DNA from: JADJPL01 sp041183125
Lineage (GTDB): Bacteria > Bacteroidota > Bacteroidia > Chitinophagales > Saprospiraceae
Direction: 5' to 3'
NCBI GenBank assembly: GCA_041183125.1
Contig: JBEGMH010000249.1
Coordinates: 1-11,945 of the forward strand
Length of the DNA stretch: 11,945 nucleotides
Shown: positions 1 through 7,489 of the stretch, one piece after another
Layout of the letters: every line of letters begins with the position of its first letter
Numbering within the stretch: the first letter of the stretch is position 1
Made by a program: the position numbers and the translations under genes
The notes under the pieces: generated by a model
Told to the model about the DNA's origin: nothing
What the model saw: only the letters and a program-made list of their open reading frames with translations
Databases searched by the model: none

Positions 1-321
1 GGCATGGACCCCGGAGAACCCGAACCAACGGCAGGCCTGCGCACCGACCTGCCCCGCAACGCGGCCGAGCCGGTACAGATGCTCGTATACCCCAACCCAG
101 GTGATGGGCGCTTCAACCTACAACTCGGGCTGCAAAGCCCCGAAAATGCCCATTGGCTGCGCGTGCTAGACGCCCTTGGGCGGGAGGTCAGGCGCATAGA
201 CCGGCTGCAATCCGGGGATTACACCGTGGAGCTCTCCGGGCAGCCGGCGGGGTTGTACTATTTTGTGCTGTTCGACGGCCAAAGCAGGCCTGTCGTGAGC
301 CAACAGGTTATGATACGATGA
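1..321 (+). CDS. C-terminal fragment of a T9SS-secreted protein (type A sorting domain)
   Basis: The reading frame is already open at base 1 and ends at TGA 319-321, so this is the 3' end of a gene that starts outside the window; the ATG at base 4 is probably internal. The last 80 or so residues match a type IX secretion system type A sorting domain. They show the hallmark YPNPGDGRF at about residues 29-37, then short beta-strand segments (LRVLDALGREV; GDYTVELSGQPAGLYYFVLF) and a short basic end (QQVMIR). In this family the domain takes the protein across the outer membrane and is removed or anchored at the surface. The stretch before it is rich in proline and glutamate and looks like a linker. 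The catalytic or adhesive part is missing, so the function of the mature protein cannot be told. The stop codon lies inside the base of the hairpin at 319-372. Confidence 0.88.
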   Translation, partial: GMDPGEPEPTAGLRTDLPRNAAEPVQMLVYPNPGDGRFNLQLGLQSPENAHWLRVLDALGREVRRIDRLQSGDYTVELSGQPAGLYYFVLFDGQSRPVVSQQVMIR

Positions 322-383
322 ATAAACGTCTGTTTTTTACAAAATAAAATGTAAAAAACAGACGTTTATTCAAAATATTTTTT
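319..383 (+). terminator. Long perfect hairpin plus T-tract after the T9SS gene
   Basis: Bases 319-341 are exactly complementary to 350-372. This gives a 23-bp stem with an 8-base A-rich loop, and the base of the stem includes the TGA stop of the upstream gene. A six-T run (378-383) follows on the plus strand, so a rho-independent terminator is the simplest reading. The stem is AT-rich and far longer than a usual intrinsic terminator. It also lies between convergent genes (stops at 321 and 393), so it may serve both. The 3' flank is the 17-base box shared with the hairpin near 10.6 kb. Confidence 0.7.
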
Positions 384-385
384 GG
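369..385 (+). repeat. Conserved 17-base box, copy 1
   Basis: TTCAAAATATTTTTTGG directly follows and partly overlaps the 3' arm of the hairpin at 319-372. The identical 17 bases occur at 10591-10607, again directly 3' of a long perfect hairpin and in the same orientation. The core AAAATATTTT is itself a perfect palindrome. The hairpin stems differ in sequence while the box is unchanged. Confidence 0.75.
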
Positions 386-392
386 TATTATC

Positions 393-1934
393 TCAACGCA
401 GCGCTGAAAACTGATAGTCCCGGAACTCCAGGATATGGACGTAGCGGTTTTCGAAGGAAAGGATGTTATCGGACAGCTCTGCGCTGGCTGCCCCGGGGAC
501 GAGCACGGGTTTGAATTCAAACCAGGTATGCAGGTAGTGTCCGGGGTTTTTGGGCATGTAGTACTGGAAATAGACGCCGTACTCCATGAGCATACGGCCC
601 AGGTACAGGAAAAGGTCATAGCCCTGGAAAGCAGCCATATTGGGCACTGTGCCATAGGTATTGAAGTACGATTTCCGGAAGGCCTTTACGCCTTCGTCCA
701 GGGGGTCCAGGAAGGCATGGCTGCTCACGCGCACGTGCAGGCGTTCGAAGTATTCGTATTCAAAATTTTCGTACTCCATCCACTGCGGCATACCATAGAC
801 TGCGATTCTTTGGTTTTCGGTCTTTGCCTCCGCGATCCGGCGCAGAAGGAAGAAAACGAAATTCTGGTCGGCCCAGGAGGGGATGATGATCGCGACCTGT
901 TCCCGTCCTTTGAGGGCAGGGGCCACGGAGATGCCTGCATACGAAGTATTGGTTATGTTCAAGGTGCGCAAGGGCTGGGCTTGCGGGTTGCCTGCAAAGT
1001 CCAGGTTGGCTTTTTGAAGAAAGTCCACACAGGTTTTTTCGGCGGGGTTTTCGCGGGAGATGAGCAGGATTTCTTCCGGGACGAACTCGCGCAGGGCATG
1101 TTGCAACTGCGCCCGGCAATGGCTCTCTAACGAGGGGCTAACCTGAATGAAGCCCGGGTTTTTCTCCACCAGTCCGGATACTGCGCTGTACGGCGAAACG
1201 AGTACTTTTTTGTTCTTTTGCGCAAAATCCGCCGCCATCCGGATATTTTCCCTGCGATAAGGGCCGATGATCACGTCGGCTTCCTGCATGGCTTGCTGTC
1301 CCAACAAGCTGGCCATAGCCTGTCCGTCTGCCCGGGTATCCAGGGCTTGCACTTCGATGGAGATCCCTTCTTCTTCCAGCAGGGGGCCGGCCAATTTCAG
1401 GCCTGCGTAGAAATTGAGGGCCCATGCCGCGACCCTGCTGTCGGCGTTAGTACTGCTGCCCCCATCCGCAGTTGCCACTGAGAACGGCAGGGCTAACGCA
1501 ATTTTATACGTATTTTTCTTTTCTACGGGCACCCATCCCCTCGTCCGCCAGTCGTCTTCCTCAGCCGGTTTGGGCAAGACCGAGGGAGCGGGAAGTTTGA
1601 TCTTCCGCGGGGGGTACGACGGGTAGGATGAAATGCGCGGGGTATTCGTCAGCATGGCATACTGCAGCGTGTCCATTTTTGCGCGTGGGCCGCTGAGCAC
1701 CCGTACCCATTGCTGTTTGACAGGGTCATACACGAGGGTGGGCTGAATATCCGGTAGGTATTCGGCATCATTATTCCGCGGCTTGGCAACCGTTTCCCTT
1801 TTTGGTTTGGGTTTGGGCTCGGCCTGGACGGGCCGCAGCGCTTTACAGCCGCTCAGGGCGATAACACTGAAGAGGAGAGCGGTACATATTTTATTCCCAC
1901 TCAATCGTGGCAGGTGGTTTGGTACTGATATCAT
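393..1934 (-). CDS. Lipoprotein with type 1 periplasmic-binding fold (ABC-type/LpoA-like)
   Basis: This is a 513-residue predicted lipoprotein. A hydrophobic run ends in a lipobox (ALSGC, Cys30), so it should be lipid-anchored in the envelope. A proline/lysine-rich linker (about 36-140) leads into a domain at about 142-460 that resembles type 1 periplasmic-binding proteins. That domain starts with YKIALALPF, then has ADVIIGPYRREN (219-230), KKVLVSPYSAVSG (242-254), QVAIIIPSW (346-354) and AAFQGYDLFLYLG (434-446). Bacteroidota carry such proteins annotated as amino-acid ABC substrate-binding or peptidoglycan-associated proteins, often with LysM repeats; I see no LysM here. No permease or ATPase genes are nearby, so a transport role is doubtful and a structural or sensing role (as in LpoA) is possible. 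The ATG at 1934 gives a 29-residue signal peptide and overlaps guaA by 44 bases. A TTG at 1904 would give a shorter, equally good signal and a 14-base overlap. The ligand is unknown. Confidence 0.85.
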   Translation of the reverse strand: MISVPNHLPRLSGNKICTALLFSVIALSGCKALRPVQAEPKPKPKRETVAKPRNNDAEYLPDIQPTLVYDPVKQQWVRVLSGPRAKMDTLQYAMLTNTPRISSYPSYPPRKIKLPAPSVLPKPAEEDDWRTRGWVPVEKKNTYKIALALPFSVATADGGSSTNADSRVAAWALNFYAGLKLAGPLLEEEGISIEVQALDTRADGQAMASLLGQQAMQEADVIIGPYRRENIRMAADFAQKNKKVLVSPYSAVSGLVEKNPGFIQVSPSLESHCRAQLQHALREFVPEEILLISRENPAEKTCVDFLQKANLDFAGNPQAQPLRTLNITNTSYAGISVAPALKGREQVAIIIPSWADQNFVFFLLRRIAEAKTENQRIAVYGMPQWMEYENFEYEYFERLHVRVSSHAFLDPLDEGVKAFRKSYFNTYGTVPNMAAFQGYDLFLYLGRMLMEYGVYFQYYMPKNPGHYLHTWFEFKPVLVPGAASAELSDNILSFENRYVHILEFRDYQFSALR

Positions 1935-3444
1935 AGACGACCCGGTTTATACCTTTGACATGATTGATAATATCGCTCGATATTTTAGCCAGTAGTTCGT
2001 AGGGCAGGGGGCTCCATTCTGCGGTCATCCCGTCCAGGGAGTTCACTGCCCGCAGGGCGACAGCCTGCTCGTAGGTACGTTCATCGCCCATGACCCCGAC
2101 CGACTGCACAGGCAGCAGGATAGCTCCGGCCTGCCACACCCGATCGTACCAGCCAGAAGATTTCAAATGGCCGATGTAGATGGCATCGGCTTCCTGGAGC
2201 AGGCGTACTTTTTCCTCCGTCACTTCGCCCAGGATGCGGATACCGAGCCCTGGCCCGGGAAAAGGGTGCCGCCCGAGGATGGCATCCGGCAGCCCGAGTT
2301 CCCGCCCTACCCGGCGCACTTCGTCCTTGAAGAGCATGCGCAGGGGCTCCACGATGCGGAGCCGTAATTTTTCCGGTAGACCCCCTACGTTGTGGTGCGA
2401 TTTGATCGTCACGGAGGGGCCGTGTACCGAGACCGACTCGATGACGTCCGGATAGATGGTTCCCTGTCCCAGCCAGCGGATGGCCTGGTCCTGGGCTTCC
2501 AAGATGCGGCCTTCTTCTTCAAAGACCTCGACGAACAGCCGGCCTATCGTTTTGCGTTTCTCTTCCGGGTTGGATTTTCCCTTCAGCGCCTCATAAAAAC
2601 GGGTACGGGCATCTACCCCTACGACGCGAAGCCCCATGCCTTCATAGGATTGCAGGACTTCGCTGAATTCATTTTTCCGCAACAACCCGTTGTCCACGAA
2701 GAAGCAGACCAGTTGTTTGCCAATAGCGCGGTGCAGCAGCATAGCGGCCACGGAAGAATCCACCCCGCCGGAGAGCCCCATCAGAACGTGGTCTTCGCCG
2801 ATTTGTGCGCGCAGGGATTCCACGGTATGTTCCACGAAGGAAGCGGGTGTCCAGTCGCCGCGGCAGCCGGCCAACCCGAGCACAAAGTTTTTGAGCAATA
2901 AGGCCCCGTCGAGGCTGTGGGTTACTTCGGGGTGGAACTGCAAGCAATACACCGGGGCGGCGAACGCATCGGTTTTGCTCCGGAAAGCCGCTACTTCGAT
3001 GCTATCCGTCCCGGCGATGCGTTCGAACTGGTCGGGGATCTGTGCGATGGTATCCCCGTGCGACATCCAGACCTGGCTGTGTTCCGCGACCCCGTGGAAC
3101 AACGCATCCTCGGAGCGGACTGCGTTGAGGCTTGCTTTGCCATACTCGCGCTTCTCTGAGCGTAACACTTCCCCGCCAAAATACTGCGCTATGTACTGTG
3201 CGCCATAGCAGATGGCCAGTACCGGGAGCCGGCCTATCAGTTTTTCCAAATCGGGATGCAGCGCCTGGGCATCGGTCACCGAGAACGGGCTCCCGGAGAG
3301 GATGATGCCTTTGTAGGTATCGTCCAAGACAGGTACCTTGTTGTAGGGAACGATTTCGCTGTACACGTTGAACTCCCGTATTCTGCGGGCTATCAACTGC
3401 GTATATTGGGAGCCAAAGTCGAGGATGAGGATTTTTTCGGTCAT
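1891..3444 (-). CDS. guaA: GMP synthase (glutamine-hydrolysing)
   Basis: GuaA converts XMP, ATP and glutamine to GMP, the last step of guanine nucleotide synthesis, in the cytosol. At 517 residues it is full length (E. coli GuaA has about 525). The N-terminal class I glutamine amidotransferase domain has the nucleophile Cys79 in ICYGAQ, and His171 and Glu173 in QFHPEVTHS complete the triad. The ATP pyrophosphatase domain follows, with its P-loop SGGVDSS at 225-231. The C-terminal dimerisation domain ends in the family signature KPPATIEWE. All key residues are present, so the enzyme should be active. The ATG at 3444 gives the standard N-terminus MTEKILILDFGSQYTQLIARR-like start. A TAnnTTTG box lies only four bases upstream. 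Downstream, the lipoprotein gene begins before the guaA stop, which suggests one transcript and coupled translation. Confidence 0.98.
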   Translation of the reverse strand: MTEKILILDFGSQYTQLIARRIREFNVYSEIVPYNKVPVLDDTYKGIILSGSPFSVTDAQALHPDLEKLIGRLPVLAICYGAQYIAQYFGGEVLRSEKREYGKASLNAVRSEDALFHGVAEHSQVWMSHGDTIAQIPDQFERIAGTDSIEVAAFRSKTDAFAAPVYCLQFHPEVTHSLDGALLLKNFVLGLAGCRGDWTPASFVEHTVESLRAQIGEDHVLMGLSGGVDSSVAAMLLHRAIGKQLVCFFVDNGLLRKNEFSEVLQSYEGMGLRVVGVDARTRFYEALKGKSNPEEKRKTIGRLFVEVFEEEGRILEAQDQAIRWLGQGTIYPDVIESVSVHGPSVTIKSHHNVGGLPEKLRLRIVEPLRMLFKDEVRRVGRELGLPDAILGRHPFPGPGLGIRILGEVTEEKVRLLQEADAIYIGHLKSSGWYDRVWQAGAILLPVQSVGVMGDERTYEQAVALRAVNSLDGMTAEWSPLPYELLAKISSDIINHVKGINRVVYDISTKPPATIEWE

Positions 3445-3448
3445 AAAG

Positions 3449-3456
3449 CAAAGGTA
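3449..3456 (-). promoter_or_regulatory. Candidate Bacteroidota -7 box before guaA
   Basis: On the minus strand this reads TACCTTTG, a full match to the TAnnTTTG -7 element of Bacteroidota housekeeping promoters. It ends four bases before the guaA ATG, so transcription would start at or almost at the ATG. I found no convincing TTTG -33 element at the usual distance, so this is a candidate only. Confidence 0.45.
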
Positions 3457-3515
3457 AATGGAGAATCTGACAATGTGGAATCTTTTTGAACAGAAGATAA
3501 GCAGGCTCTGTCGGG

Positions 3516-4949
3516 TTAAAAATTGAGCAGGAACGCTACCCTCCGGTTTTTCTCACGGCCTTCCGGGGTTTTGTTGTCCTGTAGGGGTTGGGTTTCGCCC
3601 AAGCCTTCCCAGGAGAGGCGTCTGGGGCCTATCCCTTTGGAAACCAGGTAGTCATAGCATGCACGGGCGCGGTTTTCCGAAAGCCGGAGGTTGGCCTCGG
3701 CGGTGCCGACATCGTCGGTATGGGCCTGTATCCGGAGTTTAAAATCGGGGTATTTGCGCATGACGTCTACTATTTTATCCAGGACGGGCAAGGACTGGGG
3801 CCGTAGGGTCGCGCTGCCCGGTAGGAACTGCACGGCATAGCGGGCGCTGTCCAGGAGCGTTTGGTCTGTTTTATCCACTTCGGGGCAGCCTCCTCGAAGG
3901 GGTGGCCCCGGGGTGTAGGGACATTGGTCGGATTTATCGGCGACACCATCGCCATCGGTATCCGGACAACCAGCGGTTTGGGGTGGGCCCGCCAGTTCCG
4001 GGCACGGGTCGGATGCGTCCGGGATACCATCGCCGTCCTGGTCCGGGCAGCCGGAAGCGCGGGCTGGACCGGCAGCGGTCGGGCAGCGGTCGTCTTTGTC
4101 CGGCACTCCATCGCCGTCTTGGTCGCGGTCGGGGCAGCCTTTTCTTTCAGCTGGGCCTGATTCCAGGGGGCAGGCGTCCTCTTTATCTGCTGTACCATCG
4201 CCGTCGGCGTCCGGGCAGCCCTGTACGGGGCCGGACATATCGGGGCACGCATCGCGCACATCGGGAATGCCATCGCCGTCGGTATCCGGGCAGCCGGAGG
4301 TAGCAGTAGGCCCGGGGGTATCCGGGCAAGCATCGGATGCGTCGGGTGTTCCGTCGCGGTCGCGGTCGGAGGAAGGGGTATCGCCCCGGTTAGGGGCATT
4401 GCCTTTGTAGCGCCCGGGGGCGCGCATTTTGATCCCGGCGCTGAGGAGGAGCTGGTCGGGGCCGTCGTTCAGCCCCAGGCGGTATTCGAGCTGGGTGGAC
4501 AGGCTGAGGCCTTTGGCGATCCGCAGGTCGAGGGCAGCGCCCAGGGGCACCCGGAGCCCGCTTTCGTCAAAGCCCAGCGTATGATAGCCCAGGCCGAGCA
4601 ATAAAGCGGCGTTAAACCCCGCTTCCGGGGTGTAGTAGCGCAGCAGGAGCTGTACATCGCCTCCGAGGTACGTCTTTTTGTTGCGGGAACCTGTACCCAC
4701 TGCTGCGTCGAACGCTTCCCCCATGCGCAGCGGGAAGGCGATATCCAGGATTTTGCCCAATTGGTAGAGGTAGCCAAACTCATAGCCGAAGGAGAAATCC
4801 TTCCGCATCAGCACTGAGCTCTGTGGAAAATCCTGGTTGAGAAAGAACGTGCGCAAGGTGAAGCCCTCCCCGGGGGAAGCAGCGGAACGCTGCTGGGCGT
4901 TCAGTTGGCCAAAAGCCAGGAAGAAGCACAAGACCAATGCGTTGCGCAT
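3516..4949 (-). CDS. OmpA-family outer membrane protein with thrombospondin type 3 repeats
   Basis: This 477-residue protein has a clear signal peptide (MRNALVLCFFLAFGQLNAQ). Residues 25-180 alternate short polar and aromatic strands (FGYEFGYLYQLG, AALLLGLGYHTLGF, LSTQLEYRLGL), like a small outer-membrane beta-barrel or beta-sandwich. Residues 195-357 hold six thrombospondin type 3 repeats of about 25-29 residues. Each has a calcium-binding DxDGDG-type motif and two cysteines, for example TDGDGIPDVRDACPD. Residues 366-477 form an OmpA C-terminal domain, with HTDDVGTAEANLRLSENRA (410-428) containing the peptidoglycan-contacting Asp and Arg region, and GLGETQP. The likely role is to tie the outer membrane to the cell wall through a calcium-stiffened stalk. 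It lies 39 bases after nusB and 71 before guaA. The fold of the N-terminal part is inferred from its pattern only. Confidence 0.92.
   Translation of the reverse strand: MRNALVLCFFLAFGQLNAQQRSAASPGEGFTLRTFFLNQDFPQSSVLMRKDFSFGYEFGYLYQLGKILDIAFPLRMGEAFDAAVGTGSRNKKTYLGGDVQLLLRYYTPEAGFNAALLLGLGYHTLGFDESGLRVPLGAALDLRIAKGLSLSTQLEYRLGLNDGPDQLLLSAGIKMRAPGRYKGNAPNRGDTPSSDRDRDGTPDASDACPDTPGPTATSGCPDTDGDGIPDVRDACPDMSGPVQGCPDADGDGTADKEDACPLESGPAERKGCPDRDQDGDGVPDKDDRCPTAAGPARASGCPDQDGDGIPDASDPCPELAGPPQTAGCPDTDGDGVADKSDQCPYTPGPPLRGGCPEVDKTDQTLLDSARYAVQFLPGSATLRPQSLPVLDKIVDVMRKYPDFKLRIQAHTDDVGTAEANLRLSENRARACYDYLVSKGIGPRRLSWEGLGETQPLQDNKTPEGREKNRRVAFLLNF
3879..4367 (-). repeat. Six tandem TSP3 coding repeats within the OmpA-family gene
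   Basis: The DNA encodes six imperfect repeats of roughly 75-87 bases each. On the plus strand they are marked by recurring blocks such as CCATCGCCGTCGG and GTCCGGGCAGCC. The repeats keep the Asp/Gly calcium loops and the two cysteines, while the linkers (proline, glycine, threonine) vary in length. Such repeats can gain or lose units by recombination. Confidence 0.85.
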
Positions 4950-4988
4950 ATTATTTATATCTTATACAAGTTCGGCCCAAGCGTGGGG

Positions 4989-5927
4989 CTACTCCTCTAC
5001 CAGGCCCCTCCCCTCTTTTTTGATTTTGCCTTCCGCATCCAGTTTCTTCATCAGGCGGTCCAGGATGCCGTTGATAAAATCCTTGCTCTTCTCCGTGCTG
5101 TACAACTTGGAGATTTCCACAAACTCGTTGAGGGTTACTTTGGCGGGGATGGACGGGAAGTGCAGCAACTCACAGAGGGCCATTTTCAAAAGGATCATAT
5201 CGAGGACGGCCACCCGTTCCGCGTCCCAGTTTTTCAGTGCCGGCTCGATGATCTGGAGCAGGGCGGTATCCTCTTCATGGACCATGCGCAGCAATTTTTC
5301 CCCAAACTCGGTCGTCGCCTCTGCCGGCGGACGGTATTCCTCGTAAAACAAGGGACCTACCGGCAGGGCTTTGACCGTTTTTTTCATCGCCCCCACCACG
5401 AGCGACTCATCATCGGTCAGGTTGGGGTAATGGTCTTCGATGGCGTCTTGCAGGGTTTCGCTATTGAGGCATTGGCGGAGCAGTTCGAGCAATTGTCCGG
5501 CGTGGTCATCGTGGCCCGGGGCTTCCAGGAGCAGGTATGCCTTGTAGGCCTCCTGCTTTGCGAAGTCTTGGTACAGGGTGCGCACCAGGTCCTCGTCCAC
5601 TTTGTCGTCCAGGCGGTAGAGTTTGAACAAGCGGGCGAGTCCTTCGTTTTGGCGCAGGGAGTCCATGAGCCGGTTCTGGGCCAGGCGCGGGGTAAAGACC
5701 TTGTCGCCTTCCGTTGGACGGTGCCGGGAGGCGCGTTTTTCCGCATCTTTCTCCGCGTACTCCACCACCCGGATGAAGTACAGCACGTAGAATAAATACA
5801 GTTCGAAAGAGTGCGATATCGAGTCCCGGTACCGGCGCATCACATCGGGAAGCCCGAGGGATTTATCGCGGCCAAGGGCATACAGCATCTGCATGACTTT
5901 TATGCGGACGTTTCTTCTGCTCAGCAT
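4989..5927 (-). CDS. nusB: Transcription antitermination factor NusB (long Bacteroidota form)
   Basis: NusB binds boxA RNA with NusE (ribosomal protein S10) and keeps RNA polymerase processive on rRNA operons. The family core is in the C-terminal third (about 205-295): KNWDAERVAVLDMILLKMAL, then ELLHFPSIPAKVTLNEFVEISKLYS with the family-typical P-x-K-V-x-[IL]-NE-[FY]-[VI] stretch, and STEKSKDFINGILDRL. The N-terminus (MLSRRNVRIKVMQMLYAL) has the usual basic RNA-binding start. At 312 residues it is about twice the length of E. coli NusB. The roughly 150 extra residues sit between the first helix and the core and are mostly helical and charged, a form seen in Bacteroidota. The ATG at 5927 is the natural start. 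The next gene, the OmpA-family one, starts 39 bases downstream. Confidence 0.93.
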   Translation of the reverse strand: MLSRRNVRIKVMQMLYALGRDKSLGLPDVMRRYRDSISHSFELYLFYVLYFIRVVEYAEKDAEKRASRHRPTEGDKVFTPRLAQNRLMDSLRQNEGLARLFKLYRLDDKVDEDLVRTLYQDFAKQEAYKAYLLLEAPGHDDHAGQLLELLRQCLNSETLQDAIEDHYPNLTDDESLVVGAMKKTVKALPVGPLFYEEYRPPAEATTEFGEKLLRMVHEEDTALLQIIEPALKNWDAERVAVLDMILLKMALCELLHFPSIPAKVTLNEFVEISKLYSTEKSKDFINGILDRLMKKLDAEGKIKKEGRGLVEE

Positions 5928-5993
5928 GTAGGCGTTGGTATATCAAAAAGTTCAGCGAATGGTGGTGGTATTTGGTCGTAGTCTCTGTAGGGG

Positions 5994-7472
5994 CTATCGG
6001 ATGTACTCGGATTCGATGGCCTCGAAAGCGGGGAATTTCCGGATATGCCAGTTTTTGACGATGGTCCCGTCTTTGAACAGGATGGGGCCCGGGTTGGAGC
6101 GGATCATCGTTTTCAGCAGGATATCGTCGGCGATGAGCACGGGGTAGTCAATTCCGGCGGCTTTTTTGAAATCCTCGATCTGCTCTTTCCCCCCGTACGC
6201 GACGATAGCCACGGCCCGGATGTCTTTTTCAGCCGCTGCCTTCATCACCGGGTTTACCTTTTCCTTCCAGCGTTGGAGGTATTCCGGGTCCCAGGAGTAG
6301 GCATTGACCTCGACCTTCCGTTTGCCGATTTTATCCACCCGTTGCACCAGCTCGACCGAGTTGGCCGTCCGGATAGTATCGGTGAGGAAGGTCGTGTCTG
6401 GCACGGTAGCCATTTTGGTTTGCACCGTACCTTCGAGGTGGTGGGCGATGATCATGAAGTTATAGCCCTGCAAGCCCAGCAGTTCGTCGGTTACGTCCGT
6501 GCCGTCCAGGTTGCTCACTTCGAACTCGCTGATTTTGGTGGGGGCGATGGCCGGTTCGGACTTGATCTGCTCCATGTCCCACTGATCGGAAGGGTATTTG
6601 CCCATCTCCTTGAGGAACTGGTCGAACGGCAGCTCCAGCGTTTCGCCGTTCGATTTGCGGGTGAGGCGGTAGGCGATGATTTTCACGTTTTGCGACGCTT
6701 CCATCTCCTGGGCTTTCTTCTCCCGGACATTCACCCCAATCTTAAAGGGGCGGAAATCCGTGTGCGGGAGATCCCAGACGAAGTTGCTGAAGCAGTACAG
6801 CACCCAGGCGGGTACGGCGCCCCAGAAGGCCACTTTGCGCAGCAGCGGCGTGCCGAGCTGGTGCATGTGTTTATGGCTGAAGATAAAAATGAACGCCGGC
6901 ACCAACAGCGCTACATCCTTTAGGAACGACACCTTGGGCTCCAATTTCAGGAAGTCGCCGAAACAGCCGCAATCGGTCACCTTCATATTTGTAGCTACGT
7001 AAGGCCCCCAGTTGGAAAAATCAAAAAAGTTCACCCCGCTGGGCACATAGCCCGTGAGATAGGTGAAGCCCGTGAGCACCGTAAAGAACAGGACCAGCAG
7101 CAGAAAAGCCCACGCCGATACCTTGGACTGGTACCCGACGATGAGGGCGATGCCCAGCACGATTTCAAACACGATCATAATCACTGCAAAAGACTCCACA
7201 TAGCTGCTCAGGAAGGGGAACAACGGCGCAATGCCCGACAGGGCGGTCGCTTCGAAGGTACCTTCAAAAGCGGCGAAGTACTGTCCCATTTTATACGCGG
7301 TACCCAGGGGGTCAATCGCTTTGACCCAGCCCGATACGACGAAAAGCGTGCCCGCAAAGAACTGCAGGTAACTCAGCGGCCAGTTCTGTACCCGTTTCAG
7401 CCCGAAGCCGGCTGCCAGGGTCAGGGCCAGGGCGATGAGGGCGATATACAATAATAAAAGTCCGAGTGTCAT
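5994..7472 (-). CDS. BT_3928/DoxX-family membrane protein
   Basis: This is a 492-residue inner-membrane protein. The N-terminal half (1-235) has about six to seven hydrophobic segments arranged as in DoxX/MauE-like proteins, with WVKAIDPLGTAYKMGQYF near residues 49-66 and a CGCFGD motif at 168-173. The latter is typical of MauE-type proteins tied to thiol redox chemistry. After the last membrane segment the C-terminal half (about 240-492) is soluble. Its end (DYPVLIADDILLKTMIRSNPGPILFKDGTIVKNW) resembles the cis-proline side of a thioredoxin fold, but there is no CxxC active site there. In Bacteroidota this family (named after BT_3928) is conserved and its function is not settled; a role in redox or terminal electron handling is only inferred. 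It starts 17 bases after the DUF1599 gene, so the two are almost certainly co-transcribed. Confidence 0.88.
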   Translation of the reverse strand: MTLGLLLLYIALIALALTLAAGFGLKRVQNWPLSYLQFFAGTLFVVSGWVKAIDPLGTAYKMGQYFAAFEGTFEATALSGIAPLFPFLSSYVESFAVIMIVFEIVLGIALIVGYQSKVSAWAFLLLVLFFTVLTGFTYLTGYVPSGVNFFDFSNWGPYVATNMKVTDCGCFGDFLKLEPKVSFLKDVALLVPAFIFIFSHKHMHQLGTPLLRKVAFWGAVPAWVLYCFSNFVWDLPHTDFRPFKIGVNVREKKAQEMEASQNVKIIAYRLTRKSNGETLELPFDQFLKEMGKYPSDQWDMEQIKSEPAIAPTKISEFEVSNLDGTDVTDELLGLQGYNFMIIAHHLEGTVQTKMATVPDTTFLTDTIRTANSVELVQRVDKIGKRKVEVNAYSWDPEYLQRWKEKVNPVMKAAAEKDIRAVAIVAYGGKEQIEDFKKAAGIDYPVLIADDILLKTMIRSNPGPILFKDGTIVKNWHIRKFPAFEAIESEYIR

Positions 7473-7489
7473 AACGTTATAGATGGTTT

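Noticed and set aside
319..372. Hairpin as the end of an IS200/IS605-type element
   Set aside because: No transposase is present nearby, and the stems differ between the two copies, whereas such elements conserve their end hairpins.
435..1130. A 231-codon plus-strand frame opposite the lipoprotein gene
   Set aside because: The minus-strand product has a lipobox and binding-fold motifs; the plus-strand frame has nothing recognisable.
4905..5795. A 296-codon open frame on the plus strand opposite nusB
   Set aside because: It is antisense to a confidently recognised gene, its translation shows no family motif, and long antisense frames are common in GC-rich coding DNA.
6045..6923. A 292-codon open frame on the plus strand opposite the DoxX gene
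   Set aside because: Same reasons: antisense to a gene with clear membrane segments and the CGCFGD motif, and composition like a shadow (many Asp, His, Phe and Val).
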